Part shown: in pieces, positions 21,984-31,137 of the stretch | Position numbering within the stretch: the first letter of the stretch is position 1 | Layout of the letters: the number at the start of each line of letters is the position of its first letter | NCBI GenBank assembly: GCA_020442165.1 | Contig: JAGRKV010000029.1 | Coordinates: 98,558 to 162,557, forward strand | Source: Hyphomicrobiaceae bacterium | GTDB taxonomy: Bacteria > Pseudomonadota > Alphaproteobacteria > Rhizobiales > Hyphomicrobiaceae | Reading direction: 5' to 3' | DNA length: 64,000 bases | Notes under the pieces: model-generated | Databases searched by the model: none | The model's input: the letters and a program-made list of their open reading frames with translations, nothing else | What the model was told of the DNA's origin: nothing | Position numbers and translations under genes: made by a program

Positions 21984-23153
21984 TCAATCCGCCTTTGGCC
22001 GCGACTTGCCGTCACCCAGCGAATAGAGGTTCTGCAGCAGCGCATCGAGCCCGCCCGCACCCTGGCCGGTGTGCAGGTCGATCCTGCCAACCTTCTCGAC
22101 AAGCTTCTCCAGAGCCTCGAGTTCCTTCAGGCGCAAGAGCAGTGGATTGTCCTCCATCAGCCGCGACGTATTAAGCAGCGATCGCGTCGCCGCCGTTTCC
22201 TCCTGGCGGCGGATCAGGTTGGCCTTGGCCACACGCTCCGCCTCGACGACCTTGTTGAGAAGTTCGCGCACGTCACCGGGAAGGATGACATCCTTGACGC
22301 CGATCTCCTTGACCTCGGCACCAAGATCAGCCGCCCTCTCCTTCACGAACGCACGCACTTCGCTGTCAATGGTGTCGCGCGCAGCCAGAATGTCATCGAG
22401 CGTGCGCGTCGCCACCGCCTCTCTGATCGCGAACTGCACGAGACGGTAGAGCGTGCCCGGCACGTCTCCCGATGCCAGCGCCGCCTTTTCCGGATCGACG
22501 ATCTGGTAGAACGCGGTCAACGTCACACGCACACCGACGCGATCCTTGGTCAGGATTTCCTGTGCCGTGATCTCCAATGGCTGCGGGCGCAGATCGACCT
22601 TGCCCACCTTCACCGTGCGCCCGACCTGCCAGAAGGCGTGGCGGCCCGGAGGCAGCCGCGCTTCAAGCTTGCCGTCGACGGTCAGAAGACCCGCCTCGTG
22701 CGCTTCCACAACGGCGTTGACCGCGACAGGCGTACGCGCCAGATCGAGTCGGTCCAGATGCCGCTTGGCGATCCGCATGTCGGCAGCCGTATCAATAGTC
22801 TCGACATCGACCTGCGTCAGCGTCTTCCAGAATGCGCGTGTCGTGTTGGGTAGTACAAGATGCTTGGGCTCGCCGTCGAACGATACGATGGCGACCTCCG
22901 TCGGTCCTGCTTGCACGATGGCGAAATTCTTCTCTGCGAGCTGCGGCTGTGTCTTCTCGAACAGCAGCGCGCGCTCGGCTGGTATTTCAGCCCGCACCAC
23001 CTTTATCACTTCAGCCGTCAGGCTGCGTGACGGATCGAGCGACGTGAACCGGCCAGGCTCAAGCAATCGCACAAAGCGGCCGTCGCGATAAAGAAACCCG
23101 CGCTCGTCATCCTTGACGACAGCCTCAAACAGAACTCCAAAATAGCGGCGCAT
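21984..23153 (-). CDS. SPFH/band-7 (slipin-like) protein without an obvious membrane anchor
   Basis: A 389-residue SPFH protein. The core segments VDLRPQPLEITAQEILTKDR, VRVTLTAFYQIVDPEKA, FAIREAVATRTLDDILAARD and DLGAEVKEIGVKDVILPGDV match slipins/stomatins; a helical C-terminal part (VVEAERVAKANLIRRQEET) follows. The N-terminal 170 residues are an unusual extension (GFLYRDGRFVRLLEPGR, duplicated as HEAGLLTVDGKLEARLPPGR) and there is no hydrophobic anchor, so it may sit at the membrane by assembly only. Proteins with this duplicated band-7 layout occur in proteobacteria; function unknown. Confidence 0.85.
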   Translation of the reverse strand: MRRYFGVLFEAVVKDDERGFLYRDGRFVRLLEPGRFTSLDPSRSLTAEVIKVVRAEIPAERALLFEKTQPQLAEKNFAIVQAGPTEVAIVSFDGEPKHLVLPNTTRAFWKTLTQVDVETIDTAADMRIAKRHLDRLDLARTPVAVNAVVEAHEAGLLTVDGKLEARLPPGRHAFWQVGRTVKVGKVDLRPQPLEITAQEILTKDRVGVRVTLTAFYQIVDPEKAALASGDVPGTLYRLVQFAIREAVATRTLDDILAARDTIDSEVRAFVKERAADLGAEVKEIGVKDVILPGDVRELLNKVVEAERVAKANLIRRQEETAATRSLLNTSRLMEDNPLLLRLKELEALEKLVEKVGRIDLHTGQGAGGLDALLQNLYSLGDGKSRPKAD

Positions 23154-23501
23154 AACCTGCGCTCCTCTTTTCCATCGAACTTCGAAACCGCAACAAACTC
23201 AAAAAGGCAACCGCAACGGGTCGCCGGCTGCTGGCCACGCAAGACACACGGGCCCACGCTTGAGGCAGCGCGCTCCGCCTTGCACCGATGGCTGCGGCAC
23301 GCTCGCCCGAAGACGAAAGCGGGCCGGGGCCAAAGGCTCCAGCTTCGCGCGCGGCCGGTATCCGCGCGGGCGCAGGGCGTTCCTGCGCTTGCCTTGCGCA
23401 CGTCACCATAGGCCGAAGCCTCTGGCTCAGCGCACGCGGCAGGTCAGCAACCGGCTTCCCTCAGGTGGTGGTCTCTCGACCTGGAGTGCTTTTCAGGCAC
23501 G
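23154..23501. other. Gene-poor region between the SPFH gene and the tRNA-like pair
   Basis: GC-rich sequence with overlapping open frames on both strands, all Arg/Ala/Pro-rich and not protein-like. It must contain the promoter of the SPFH operon. Nothing else seen. The 23,647-23,859 stretch after the tRNA-like pair is likewise empty. Confidence 0.3.
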
Positions 23502-23574
23502 TTTGCAACGCAGGAGTTGAACCCGCGACCAAAGGAGTAACAGTCCTTTGCTCTATCCACTGAGCTAGTTGCTG
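23502..23574 (-). tRNA. tRNA-Asn(GTT)-like sequence with a weak acceptor stem
   Basis: On the minus strand the D arm (GCTC...GAGC), a perfect anticodon stem AAGGA/TCCTT with loop CTGTTAC (anticodon GTT), variable TGGTC and T arm GCGGG-TTCAACT-CCTGC are all canonical. The acceptor stem pairs over only five positions (GCAAC with GTTGC), the outer two pairs mismatch, and no CCA is encoded. Its 5' end abuts, or overlaps by 2 nt, the CCA end of the next tRNA-like sequence. Possibly a decayed or non-standard tRNA. Confidence 0.5.
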
Positions 23575-23646
23575 GCGAAACTGAAGGGAATCGAACCCCC
23601 GACCTCCCGGTCCATGCCGGGCGCTCTACCGCTGAGCTACAGCCTC
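23573..23646 (-). tRNA. tRNA-like sequence with a six-nucleotide anticodon loop
   Basis: On the minus strand the acceptor GAGGCTG/CAGTTTC pairs at all seven positions (two G-U), followed by G and an encoded CCA. D arm GCTC-AGCGGTA-GAGC and T arm GGGGG-TTCGATT-CCCTT are canonical. The anticodon arm is CCCGG-CATGGA-CCGGG: a perfect stem but a loop of six instead of seven bases, so no anticodon can be assigned with confidence. Either a pseudogene with a one-base deletion or an unusual tRNA. Confidence 0.55.
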
Positions 23647-23859
23647 TACCCATTGGACACGGAACACGCATTCCACATAGTGGCGCGCGCCAGCCGGGTC
23701 TCGGCGAGCCCGGACACATGGCGTCCAGCGGGGAGCGCCATAATTAATATGAATGCGGCAAAATTGCACGCGCTTGCGTTTGGCCGAGTATGCAATCTAG
23801 AATCCCACCCTGATAGTCCGGATCTAAAGCTGCGCGCCGGACCGGCAACCTGATGCGCA

Positions 23860-24738
23860 GTGAGCGGCCCTGTCACAGAGGCCAACACCGGATCCTTCTT
23901 TGTCATGTATACTCCGCCTGCCTTCTTTTCCGAGCCCGTCCTCATTGCGTTCGCCGTATGCACGGCTGCAGCTGCTTCTACCGTCCTGGGTTCGATCTTT
24001 GTGCTCCGTGCCAATCGGGCAAACCCGCGCCTGCTCGCCTTCGGCCTGGCCTTTGCCGGCGGCGCCATGGTCTATGTTTCTCTGGTCGAGATCTTCAACA
24101 AGAGTGTTTTCGCATTTTCTGAGAGCTACGGCCCCAAGACGGGTTATGCCTATGCGACGTTGTCGTTCTTTGCCGGCATTATCATGCTGGCGATCATCGA
24201 CCGGGTGATTCCCAATCCGCATGAAGGCATGGATGAGCGCGAGGTCCTGCACGAGCACGGCCATCACCACGACCGTATTTCGACGCCAAATGTTGCCCGC
24301 GTCGGTCTTCTCGCCGCAGCCGCCATCACGGCCCACAACTTCCCCGAGGGACTGGCGACATTCTTCGCCACGCTGGACAATCCGGTTGTCGGATTGCCGC
24401 TCGCCATGGCGATTGCCATTCACAACATTCCCGAAGGCGTTTCGATCGCCATACCGGTCTACTATGCCACTGGAAGCCGCAAGAAGGCCGTCGGCGCGAC
24501 GATCATCTCCGCGATCGCCGAGCCAGCTGGCGCATTGATCGGATATCTCGTTCTCGCGCCATTCCTCACCCAGGCAGTGTTCGGCGCAGTGTTCGGCGTG
24601 ATCGCGGGTGTCATGGTATTCCTGGCGATCGACGAACTGATGCCGGAAGCCAAACGCTATTCCAAGGGTCACGAGGCCGTTTACGGTATGGTAATCGGCA
24701 TGGCGGCACTCGCCTTGAGCCTCGTGCTGTTCAAATGA
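23860..24738 (+). CDS. zupT: ZIP-family metal transporter (ZupT-like)
   Basis: A 292-residue membrane protein with about eight hydrophobic helices. The two ZIP metal-site motifs are ITAHNFPEGLATFF and IAIHNIPEGVSIAIP, and a His-rich loop (HEHGHHHD) lies between TM3 and TM4. ZupT imports Zn2+ and other divalent cations (Fe2+, Mn2+, Co2+). GTG 23860 gives a short soluble lead; ATG 23905 (MYTPPAFFSEP) may be the real start. Stands alone. Confidence 0.92.
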   Translation: MSGPVTEANTGSFFVMYTPPAFFSEPVLIAFAVCTAAAASTVLGSIFVLRANRANPRLLAFGLAFAGGAMVYVSLVEIFNKSVFAFSESYGPKTGYAYATLSFFAGIIMLAIIDRVIPNPHEGMDEREVLHEHGHHHDRISTPNVARVGLLAAAAITAHNFPEGLATFFATLDNPVVGLPLAMAIAIHNIPEGVSIAIPVYYATGSRKKAVGATIISAIAEPAGALIGYLVLAPFLTQAVFGAVFGVIAGVMVFLAIDELMPEAKRYSKGHEAVYGMVIGMAALALSLVLFK

Positions 24739-24881
24739 ATGTCGTGTTGTCCAATTAGGCTATTCGGCCACAGGCGACAGCGCACATCTCTGCCCCATCC
24801 CCAGCGCGATTGACAACCATCAACCAGCAGCCTTGAACCTCCGGTGTAGCAAGGCTACCTCCGGTTCGAGGGAGTTGCATC

Positions 24882-26519
24882 ATGACCAAGCTTGCCAGCA
24901 CACACGATGACCTGAAGCCGCACTACGACGCAATTGTTGTCGGTTCGGGCTACGGCGGCGGCGTTGCCGCATCGCGATTGGCGCGCGCGGGAAAGCGCGT
25001 TGCGGTGCTGGAGCGCGGCCGCGAAGTTGCAACGGGCGAATTCCCTTCGCGCTTCCCTGAAATGAAGAACGAGATGCAGGTGCGTGGGCGAAAGCTCGCA
25101 ACCGGCCCAGAAACCGCCTTGTTCGATGTGCGGCTGGGAGAGGACATGCACGTCCTTGTCGGCTGCGGCCTTGGTGGCGGCTCCCTCGTCAACGCGGGCG
25201 TTGCCCTGCGGCCGGACGCGCGCGTCTTTGCCGACGAAGTTTGGCCGGACGAAATTCGCCAGGACGGTTTGCTCGATGAAGGCTTCGCGCGTGCCGAACA
25301 CTGGCTTGCACCAATGAGCGATCCGCGCGCCAGCGAGTTGACCAAGTACAAGGCGCTCGAGACCTCCGGCAGCGCTTTCGGCGACACCACCATCGCACCC
25401 CGCGTTGCGGTCAGTTTCACTGAGCGCACCAACGAGGCAGGCATCCATCAGCCTGCATGCACGCGCTGCGGCGATTGCTGCGGCGGTTGCAATGTCGGCG
25501 CCAAGAACACCATCGCACTGACATATTTGCCGGACGCCAAACAACACGGCGCGGAACTTTTCACCCATATCAAGGTCCGCCACGTTGCCAAGGACAGCGA
25601 CGGTCTCTGGCGCGTTGCCTTCGCCTTGCTCAACGAAACCGGCCACGGAGTTGCGCGTGAAGGCGAACTGTCGGCCGACATTGTCGTTCTGGCCGCAGGC
25701 ACTTTGGGCTCCACCGAAATCCTGCTGCGCTCGCGCGAACGAGGCCTACCGCTCTCCGACCGCCTCGGCCAGCGCTTCTCCGCCAACGGCGACATCATTG
25801 CCTTCGGATGGGGCGCCAAGCCCGTCATCAACGCCGTCGGTGTCGGCCATCCACCAAAGATCGAAGGCCGCGAGATCGGCGCCGCCGTCTCAGGCCAGAT
25901 CGAGATCCGCAACGCCGAGCAACTCAGCCACGAACTGACCGTGCAGGAAGGTGTACTGCCATCCGCTCTGGCCCCGGCGCTGCCGCTCTTGTTCCTCCCC
26001 AACGGGCGTCTGCTGGGTGCCCTGCAGAGCATCGTCAAAGGCGTCTACAACGGCCCCTTCGCTCATCTGCAGACGTTTTTTGCCGTATCCCACGATAGCG
26101 CTTCTGGTAGCTTCCAGCTCCTCGACGACAAACTGACGCTCTCCTGGCCGGGCGCCAAGGACGAGCCTGCCTACCGGCGCCTCGACGACAAGCTGACCGA
26201 TCTCGTCACCCAATCAGGCGGCTCCTACGTCAAGAACCCGCTCGCCGGTACCGTCATGGGACATCAGCCCGCAACCGCCCATCCGCTCGGCGGCTGCGGC
26301 ATGGGACGCGATATTGGCGACGGGGTCGTCAACCACAAAGGCCAGGTGTTTGATGGCGGCAATGGAAAAGGCCCGGCCGACGTCCACGCCGGCCTCTATG
26401 TCATCGACGGCGCCATCATCCCGCGTTCGCTAGGCTGCAACCCTCTGTTCACGATCACCGCGCTGGCCGAACGTGCGATCATGCACATGGCGACCGATCT
26501 TGCGTTGAGGCCCGCCTAA
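24882..26519 (+). CDS. GMC-type FAD oxidoreductase, cholesterol-oxidase-like branch
   Basis: A 545-residue flavoprotein: the FAD-binding Rossmann motif VVGSGYGGGVAASRLARAG near residue 22, GCGLGGGSLVNAGVALRP, VVLAAGTLGSTEILLRS, and the C-terminal GHQPATAHPLGGCGMG and DGAIIPRSLGCNPLFTITA typical of GMC oxidoreductases. A cysteine cluster CTRCGDCCGGCNVGAKN lies near residue 195, as in the cholesterol-oxidase-like group. No Tat or Sec signal, so probably cytoplasmic. Substrate (sterol, alcohol or other) not determinable. Flanked by zupT and the tungstate transporter without close spacing. Confidence 0.9.
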   Translation: MTKLASTHDDLKPHYDAIVVGSGYGGGVAASRLARAGKRVAVLERGREVATGEFPSRFPEMKNEMQVRGRKLATGPETALFDVRLGEDMHVLVGCGLGGGSLVNAGVALRPDARVFADEVWPDEIRQDGLLDEGFARAEHWLAPMSDPRASELTKYKALETSGSAFGDTTIAPRVAVSFTERTNEAGIHQPACTRCGDCCGGCNVGAKNTIALTYLPDAKQHGAELFTHIKVRHVAKDSDGLWRVAFALLNETGHGVAREGELSADIVVLAAGTLGSTEILLRSRERGLPLSDRLGQRFSANGDIIAFGWGAKPVINAVGVGHPPKIEGREIGAAVSGQIEIRNAEQLSHELTVQEGVLPSALAPALPLLFLPNGRLLGALQSIVKGVYNGPFAHLQTFFAVSHDSASGSFQLLDDKLTLSWPGAKDEPAYRRLDDKLTDLVTQSGGSYVKNPLAGTVMGHQPATAHPLGGCGMGRDIGDGVVNHKGQVFDGGNGKGPADVHAGLYVIDGAIIPRSLGCNPLFTITALAERAIMHMATDLALRPA

Positions 26520-26649
26520 GCTCGTAGAGCAGCGCGTCTGAGCGGCCCATGACTGCAGGAAGTTGCTCCAGGCTGCAGCGTTTCCGCTTCGGTCGCCTGC
26601 CCGCAACACCTATGCTGCGCTGGAAATAGGTCACAAATCCACAGCGTAA

Positions 26650-27357
26650 ATGTCTGATTCCGGCTCTATTCTGACCCTGGCGCTGAGCCTCGTGCTGTCC
26701 GGCGATGCCGAACTCTGGAGCATCATCGGCCTGTCACTGCGTGTATCGCTGACGGCAGTGCTCTTGGCTTGCCTGATCGGCCTGCCGCTGGGCGCAGTGC
26801 TTTCGGTTGCGCGCTTCCGAGGCCGGGGCGCCGTCGCCGCGCTTCTCAACGCCTTCATGGGCCTTCCCCCTGTCGTCGTCGGCCTCGCCGTCTATCTAGT
26901 GTTGTCGCGCTCCGGCCCGCTCGGCGTTTTCGGCCTTCTCTACACGCCAGCCGCAATGATTATCGCTCAGACGATCCTGGTAACACCGCTGATCGCGGCC
27001 CTCGCGCGCCAATCCCTTGCCGATCTCCACGGCGAATACGACGAGCTGTTTCGTTCGCTGGGCTTGTCTGCAACGGAAAAGGTATCAGCCCTCATCTGGG
27101 ATGGCCGCTACAGCCTGTCGACCGCAGCGCTCGCAGGCTTTGGCCGCGCCATTGCCGAGGTCGGCGCGGTCATCATCGTCGGCGGCAACATCGAGCACGT
27201 CACCCGCGTGATGACGACAACGATCGCGCTCGAAACCTCGAAGGGCAACCTCGCACTGGCCATGGCGCTCGGCATCATCCTGATCCTGCTCGCGTTGATC
27301 GTGAATGCCGCCGTTATGGCACTGAACCGCACGGCCCGGAGGCTTGCCTATGCTTAA
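26650..27357 (+). CDS. tupB: Tungstate ABC transporter permease
   Basis: A 235-residue inner-membrane permease with about five or six hydrophobic helices and the EAA-loop segment DELFRSLGLSATEKVSALIW...GFGRAIAEVGAVIIVGGN. The AEVGAVIIVGGNI segment is characteristic of TupB/ModB-type oxyanion permeases. It overlaps the ATPase gene by 8 bp and, with TupA, imports tungstate. Confidence 0.88.
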   Translation: MSDSGSILTLALSLVLSGDAELWSIIGLSLRVSLTAVLLACLIGLPLGAVLSVARFRGRGAVAALLNAFMGLPPVVVGLAVYLVLSRSGPLGVFGLLYTPAAMIIAQTILVTPLIAALARQSLADLHGEYDELFRSLGLSATEKVSALIWDGRYSLSTAALAGFGRAIAEVGAVIIVGGNIEHVTRVMTTTIALETSKGNLALAMALGIILILLALIVNAAVMALNRTARRLAYA

Positions 27358-28123
27358 GCCGCCCGAGGAGCATGCAACGGTGTACTCAGGCGGCGATTCG
27401 CTGTTCCCGCTCGAAGTCTCAGGACTGGCATTCTCCGACCGCGGCCGCAATCTCGTCGACAACGTCAGCCTCACGCTCGATGGCCGTAGCCGCACCGTCA
27501 TCTTGGGCCCAAACGGTGCAGGCAAGAGCCTTCTGATGCGACTGCTGCACGGCCTCCTGCAACCAACCGCCGGAACCATTTTATGGGGAGGCCGACCGCT
27601 CGATGCGGCCGTGCGCGCACGCCAGGCAATGGTCTTCCAGCGGCCGACGCTGCTGCGCCGCTCCGCCGAGGAAAATCTTCGTTTTGTGCTGGGTCATTTG
27701 CCGCGCACCGCGCGCGATGCCCGCATAACGGAGCTGCTGGCAGACGCCAAGCTCACCGACATCCGCACCATGCCGGCCCGCCTGCTGTCTGGTGGTGAGC
27801 AGCAGAGATTGGCCATTGCCCGCGCACGGGCAGCCGACCCCGATGTGCTGTTCCTTGACGAACCTTCCGCCAGTCTCGACCCAGCGTCCACGCATGCCAT
27901 CGAGGAGTTGATCCGCGCCATCCACGCGGAGGGCACCAAGATCATTCTCGTCACACACGATCTCGGCCAGGCCCGGCGCCTCGCCGACGACGTCGTCTTC
28001 GTCAGCCGTGGCCGCATCATGGAACATCAGCCGGCCGCCGACTTCTTCCTCAATCAGCGCTCAGATGCAGCGCGCGCCTACATTGAAGGCCGGCTCGACA
28101 TTGGCACGGTCGATCAATCTTGA
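27350..28123 (+). CDS. tupC: Tungstate ABC transporter ATP-binding protein
   Basis: A 257-residue ABC ATPase: Walker A LGPNGAGKSLLMR, Q-loop MVFQRPTLLRRS, signature LLSGGEQQRLAIARA, Walker B PDVLFLDEPSASLDP and switch histidine in LVTHDLGQARR. The start ATG 27350 lies inside the last codons of tupB. Powers tungstate uptake with TupB. Confidence 0.9.
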   Translation: MLKPPEEHATVYSGGDSLFPLEVSGLAFSDRGRNLVDNVSLTLDGRSRTVILGPNGAGKSLLMRLLHGLLQPTAGTILWGGRPLDAAVRARQAMVFQRPTLLRRSAEENLRFVLGHLPRTARDARITELLADAKLTDIRTMPARLLSGGEQQRLAIARARAADPDVLFLDEPSASLDPASTHAIEELIRAIHAEGTKIILVTHDLGQARRLADDVVFVSRGRIMEHQPAADFFLNQRSDAARAYIEGRLDIGTVDQS

Positions 28124-28162
28124 ACTCCCCATCAACAAGACAGAACCAAGGAGACCCTCCCG

Positions 28163-29005
28163 ATGAGGAAACTTGTCAAACTCGTAGCCATTGCCGCACT
28201 CGCCGCAGGGCTGTCGACGGCTGCCCACGCCGAAGATCCCTTCATCATCGTGCAGTCGACAACATCGACGCAGAACTCAGGGTTGCTCGACCACATCCTG
28301 CCGATGTTCAAGAAGAAGACCGGCATTGAAGTGCGCGTCGTTGCCGTCGGCACAGGTCAGGCAATCAAGAATGCCGCCAACGGCGATGGCGACGTACTTC
28401 TCGTGCATGCCAAGCCGGCCGAGGAAAAATTTATCGCCGAGGGCGGCGGCGTGAAGCGCTTCGATGTCATGTATAACGACTTCGTCATCGTCGGCCCCAA
28501 GAGCGATCCAGCAAAGGTCGCAGGCAGCAAGGACGCTGCGGCGGCGCTCAAGAAGATCGCCGCGGCCAAGGCTCTGTTTGCGTCGCGCGGTGATGACTCG
28601 GGCACCCATAAGGCGGAACTGAAGCTTTGGAAGGATGCGGGCATCGACGTCAAGGCAGCAAGCGGCGAATGGTATCGCTCCACCGGCTCGGGCATGGGCG
28701 CCACGCTCAACACCGCGGCAGGCATGGGCGCTTATGCGCTGACTGATCGTGCAACATGGATCAGCTTCCAGAACAAGAATGATCTTCAGATCGCCGTCGA
28801 AGGTGATCCCATGTTGTTCAATCAGTATGGCGTCATTCTGGTCAATCCAGAGAAGCACAAGCATGTAAAGGTGAAGGAAGGCCAGCAGTTCATCGATTGG
28901 CTGATCGGCGTGGAAGGACAGAATGCCATCCGCTCCTACATGATCGATGGGCAGCAGCTCTTCTTTCCCAACGCTTCTGCAGAAGGCATGAAGAAAGCAG
29001 GCTGA
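28163..29005 (+). CDS. tupA: Tungstate-binding periplasmic protein
   Basis: A 280-residue substrate-binding protein with a Sec signal peptide ending AHAED and the TupA marker VQSTTSTQNSGLLDHILP, whose Thr/Ser residues hold the oxyanion. DVLLVHAKPAEEKF, YNDFVIVGPKSDPA, SRGDDSGTHKAELKLW and GMGATLNTAAGMGAY are also typical of TupA. TupA binds tungstate far more tightly than molybdate in characterised cases. GGAGA upstream at 28150. A terminator follows. Confidence 0.93.
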   Translation: MRKLVKLVAIAALAAGLSTAAHAEDPFIIVQSTTSTQNSGLLDHILPMFKKKTGIEVRVVAVGTGQAIKNAANGDGDVLLVHAKPAEEKFIAEGGGVKRFDVMYNDFVIVGPKSDPAKVAGSKDAAAALKKIAAAKALFASRGDDSGTHKAELKLWKDAGIDVKAASGEWYRSTGSGMGATLNTAAGMGAYALTDRATWISFQNKNDLQIAVEGDPMLFNQYGVILVNPEKHKHVKVKEGQQFIDWLIGVEGQNAIRSYMIDGQQLFFPNASAEGMKKAG

Positions 29006-29056
29006 GTACAGGCCCTGGACACCGATTGCCGAAATGGCATGACCAAGACAGATGAA

Positions 29057-29092
29057 GGCCGCGAGCCACTTAGGGTTCGCGGCCATTCTTTT
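29057..29092 (+). terminator. Intrinsic terminator of the tupBCA operon
   Basis: GGCCGCGAGCC at 29057-29067 pairs with GGTTCGCGGCC at 29074-29084 (11 pairs, one G-U), loop of 6 nt, followed by ATTCTTTT. It lies 51 bp past the tupA stop. Confidence 0.85.
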
Positions 29093-29297
29093 CACCATCA
29101 GCTATTCGTCGCTGAGCACTGTGATGAGGATTGTGCAGCAGGACACAGCGAACCCAGAAAGCTGAGCAGCACTAGCGCAATCCCACCCGCTTTACCGCAA
29201 CGCGCGCATGCGCTGGCTGCTATACCGCCACCAGGTCTTGCCGGGAATCTCCTCCGTATCATCTACGAAGATTCGGCGTGCAACGGACTGACAGCCC

Positions 29298-30200
29298 TTA
29301 CGGGCCGTTGTAATGCACCGTTCCGAAACCTGAAACGTCATAGCCGCCCAGTTGCGCAGCACGCTTTCGGAATTCTTCCGACCGGCCGAACGTGAGAAGC
29401 TTCTGGACTGCAGGCTCGAACGCATCGCGCCGCCAGATGACGAGATCGTAGCGTTCCTCCACCAGTGGCACGAAGCCCAGCCGGTACTGCCGCGCCACCG
29501 CCTCAATGGCAAGTCCCGCATCCGCGCGCCCGTCCGCCACCGCAGCCGCCACGTCTGCCTCCGTCCGCGCCGGCGCCTCGATCAAGGCAACGTCGGCAAG
29601 CTTCATTTCCTTGTCGGCCAGGAGCCGCTCGAACAGCACGAATGCACCAGCTTCCCGCTGCCGGCCGATCACCTTCCGCCGCCGCAGCATGTCAACGCTC
29701 TTGAGGCCAAGCGGATTGTCAGCAGCCACGATCAGCCCCTGGCTCCGCCGCGCCCATTCGATGACAACCACCGGCTGCCCGGCAAGTTGCCGCCGCACAT
29801 GGCCAATATTCCAGGACTGTCCGATGGCCACGCCTTCGTCGGCCAGATGAGAACCGGCAAGAATGGTCTCCGCCCTAGCCATGCGCCGCAAGCCATCGAG
29901 ACTACCGCCAAACGCCACCGCCAGCCCCGTCTCAGCTTCACGCAGCGCCCAGTCCAGCAGCGGATCACTACTCCCGCCGACAATCGGCGGCCTCACGGCG
30001 AGACTTTCGGTTCCGTCCCTGAATTCCAGGTTACGCGCCAGCCAGGCCTCGACAAGATCGCGCGGAAACAACAGCTTTCCAGTGGCACGTACGCAGGGAA
30101 TGCCGCCCTCAGCCACGAGATCGTAGACCTTGCGCTCCTTCAGACGCAGCAGATCAGCAACTTCCTTGGTGGTCAGATAAGGGTGCCTACCGTCTGACAT
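29298..30200 (-). CDS. Excisionase-type HTH regulator fused to a substrate-binding-like domain
   Basis: A 300-residue regulator. Residues 1-55 form an excisionase/MerR-type winged HTH (YLTTKEVADLLRLKERKVYDL, GKLLFPRDLVEAWLAR); residues about 75-295 resemble a periplasmic-binding-protein fold (ADNPLGLKSVDMLRRRKVIG, ADAGLAIEAVARQYRLGFVPL) without a signal peptide, so it is cytoplasmic and should sense a small ligand, probably the oxyanion. It is convergent with tupA. Such HTH-PBP fusions are frequent near molybdate/tungstate genes; its targets are inferred. Confidence 0.85.
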   Translation of the reverse strand: MSDGRHPYLTTKEVADLLRLKERKVYDLVAEGGIPCVRATGKLLFPRDLVEAWLARNLEFRDGTESLAVRPPIVGGSSDPLLDWALREAETGLAVAFGGSLDGLRRMARAETILAGSHLADEGVAIGQSWNIGHVRRQLAGQPVVVIEWARRSQGLIVAADNPLGLKSVDMLRRRKVIGRQREAGAFVLFERLLADKEMKLADVALIEAPARTEADVAAAVADGRADAGLAIEAVARQYRLGFVPLVEERYDLVIWRRDAFEPAVQKLLTFGRSEEFRKRAAQLGGYDVSGFGTVHYNGP

Positions 30201-30419
30201 GCATGCTTTTGCTGGCGTTTAGGATCCCGCAGCCAACCGGGAATGGCCGCCGCTCATGACTGACCGATAGCGGCAACTCCCAGCGCGGGCAATCGGAAGT
30301 TGCATGAGGCTTGGCAGATGTCGCGAACAAGATCCCGCGCAAGCTGGCAAGCAGGCACCGCGATGCGACGGGGCTGGAAGAGGGCTGGATGCATGGCGGC
30401 ATCGCTCACAGGTCGAAGC

Positions 30420-30773
30420 TCACGGCTTTTGGTGGCCGGCAAGCCATCGCAATGAATCGACGTTATGTGCTTCCGCGGTCGCCTCCATGCGGCGATAGTG
30501 GTGGATCAGTTCTTTGCCGAAATCGGTCAGCCGAGCGGCAGCACCACCATGGCCGTGTTCCGGCGTCGCCACCGCAGGTTCATCGAACGCATTGTTGATA
30601 TGCTGCACGAAAAGCCACGCACGCCTGTAGGAAACACGCATTGCCTCGGCCGCACGGGAAAGCGAGCCTGCCTCCTCGATGAGCTCAAGAAGGCGAATCT
30701 TGCCAGGCCCGATGCGTGCCCCGCCTGGCAGATCAATCTGCAGCTTGACCGTTATGGGGCGGCCGCCGAGCAT
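30420..30773 (-). CDS. ModE-type winged-helix regulator (N-terminal domain only)
   Basis: From ATG 30773 a 117-residue protein homologous to the DNA-binding half of ModE: IDLPGGARIGPGKIRLLELI, AGSLSRAAEAMRVSYRRAWLFV and a C-terminal LTDFGKELIHHYRRMEA. The molybdate-binding TOBE (Mop) domains of full ModE are absent, which is common for stand-alone Mo/W regulators. The frame can extend to 30863 with a low-complexity Ser/Gly/Ala lead. It lies upstream of the HTH-PBP gene on the same strand. Confidence 0.85.
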   Translation of the reverse strand: MLGGRPITVKLQIDLPGGARIGPGKIRLLELIEEAGSLSRAAEAMRVSYRRAWLFVQHINNAFDEPAVATPEHGHGGAAARLTDFGKELIHHYRRMEATAEAHNVDSLRWLAGHQKP

Positions 30774-31137
30774 CGTGCCGCTTGAATCGCCCTCTCTCGA
30801 AGGCAAAGCACCGCCCGAACTGCGCGCATGCTGTGATCCGGCTTCTCTCGCCTCACCTGCCATAGTCCCGCAAGCCTGTCCTGCTCTCTGCTCTCTGACC
30901 TCTCACGCGCCGTCGAAATAGATCGAAACGCATCGAAATATGCCGCCGGCCAGGAAACTCTACCACGCATGAGACATCGCCGGAAATCCCGGCGGGCCCA
31001 ACCGTCGCATCGGCAAGTGGGTGCGACCAAGCGCCAGCAGGCGGCAACGTGTCATGCCCCCACGACCCAGGCTTGTGATAGTTGCCAAGGCATCATGCTA
31101 TCTATGCATCGGGTCAAAAGGTAGGGAGCAGCGGCCA

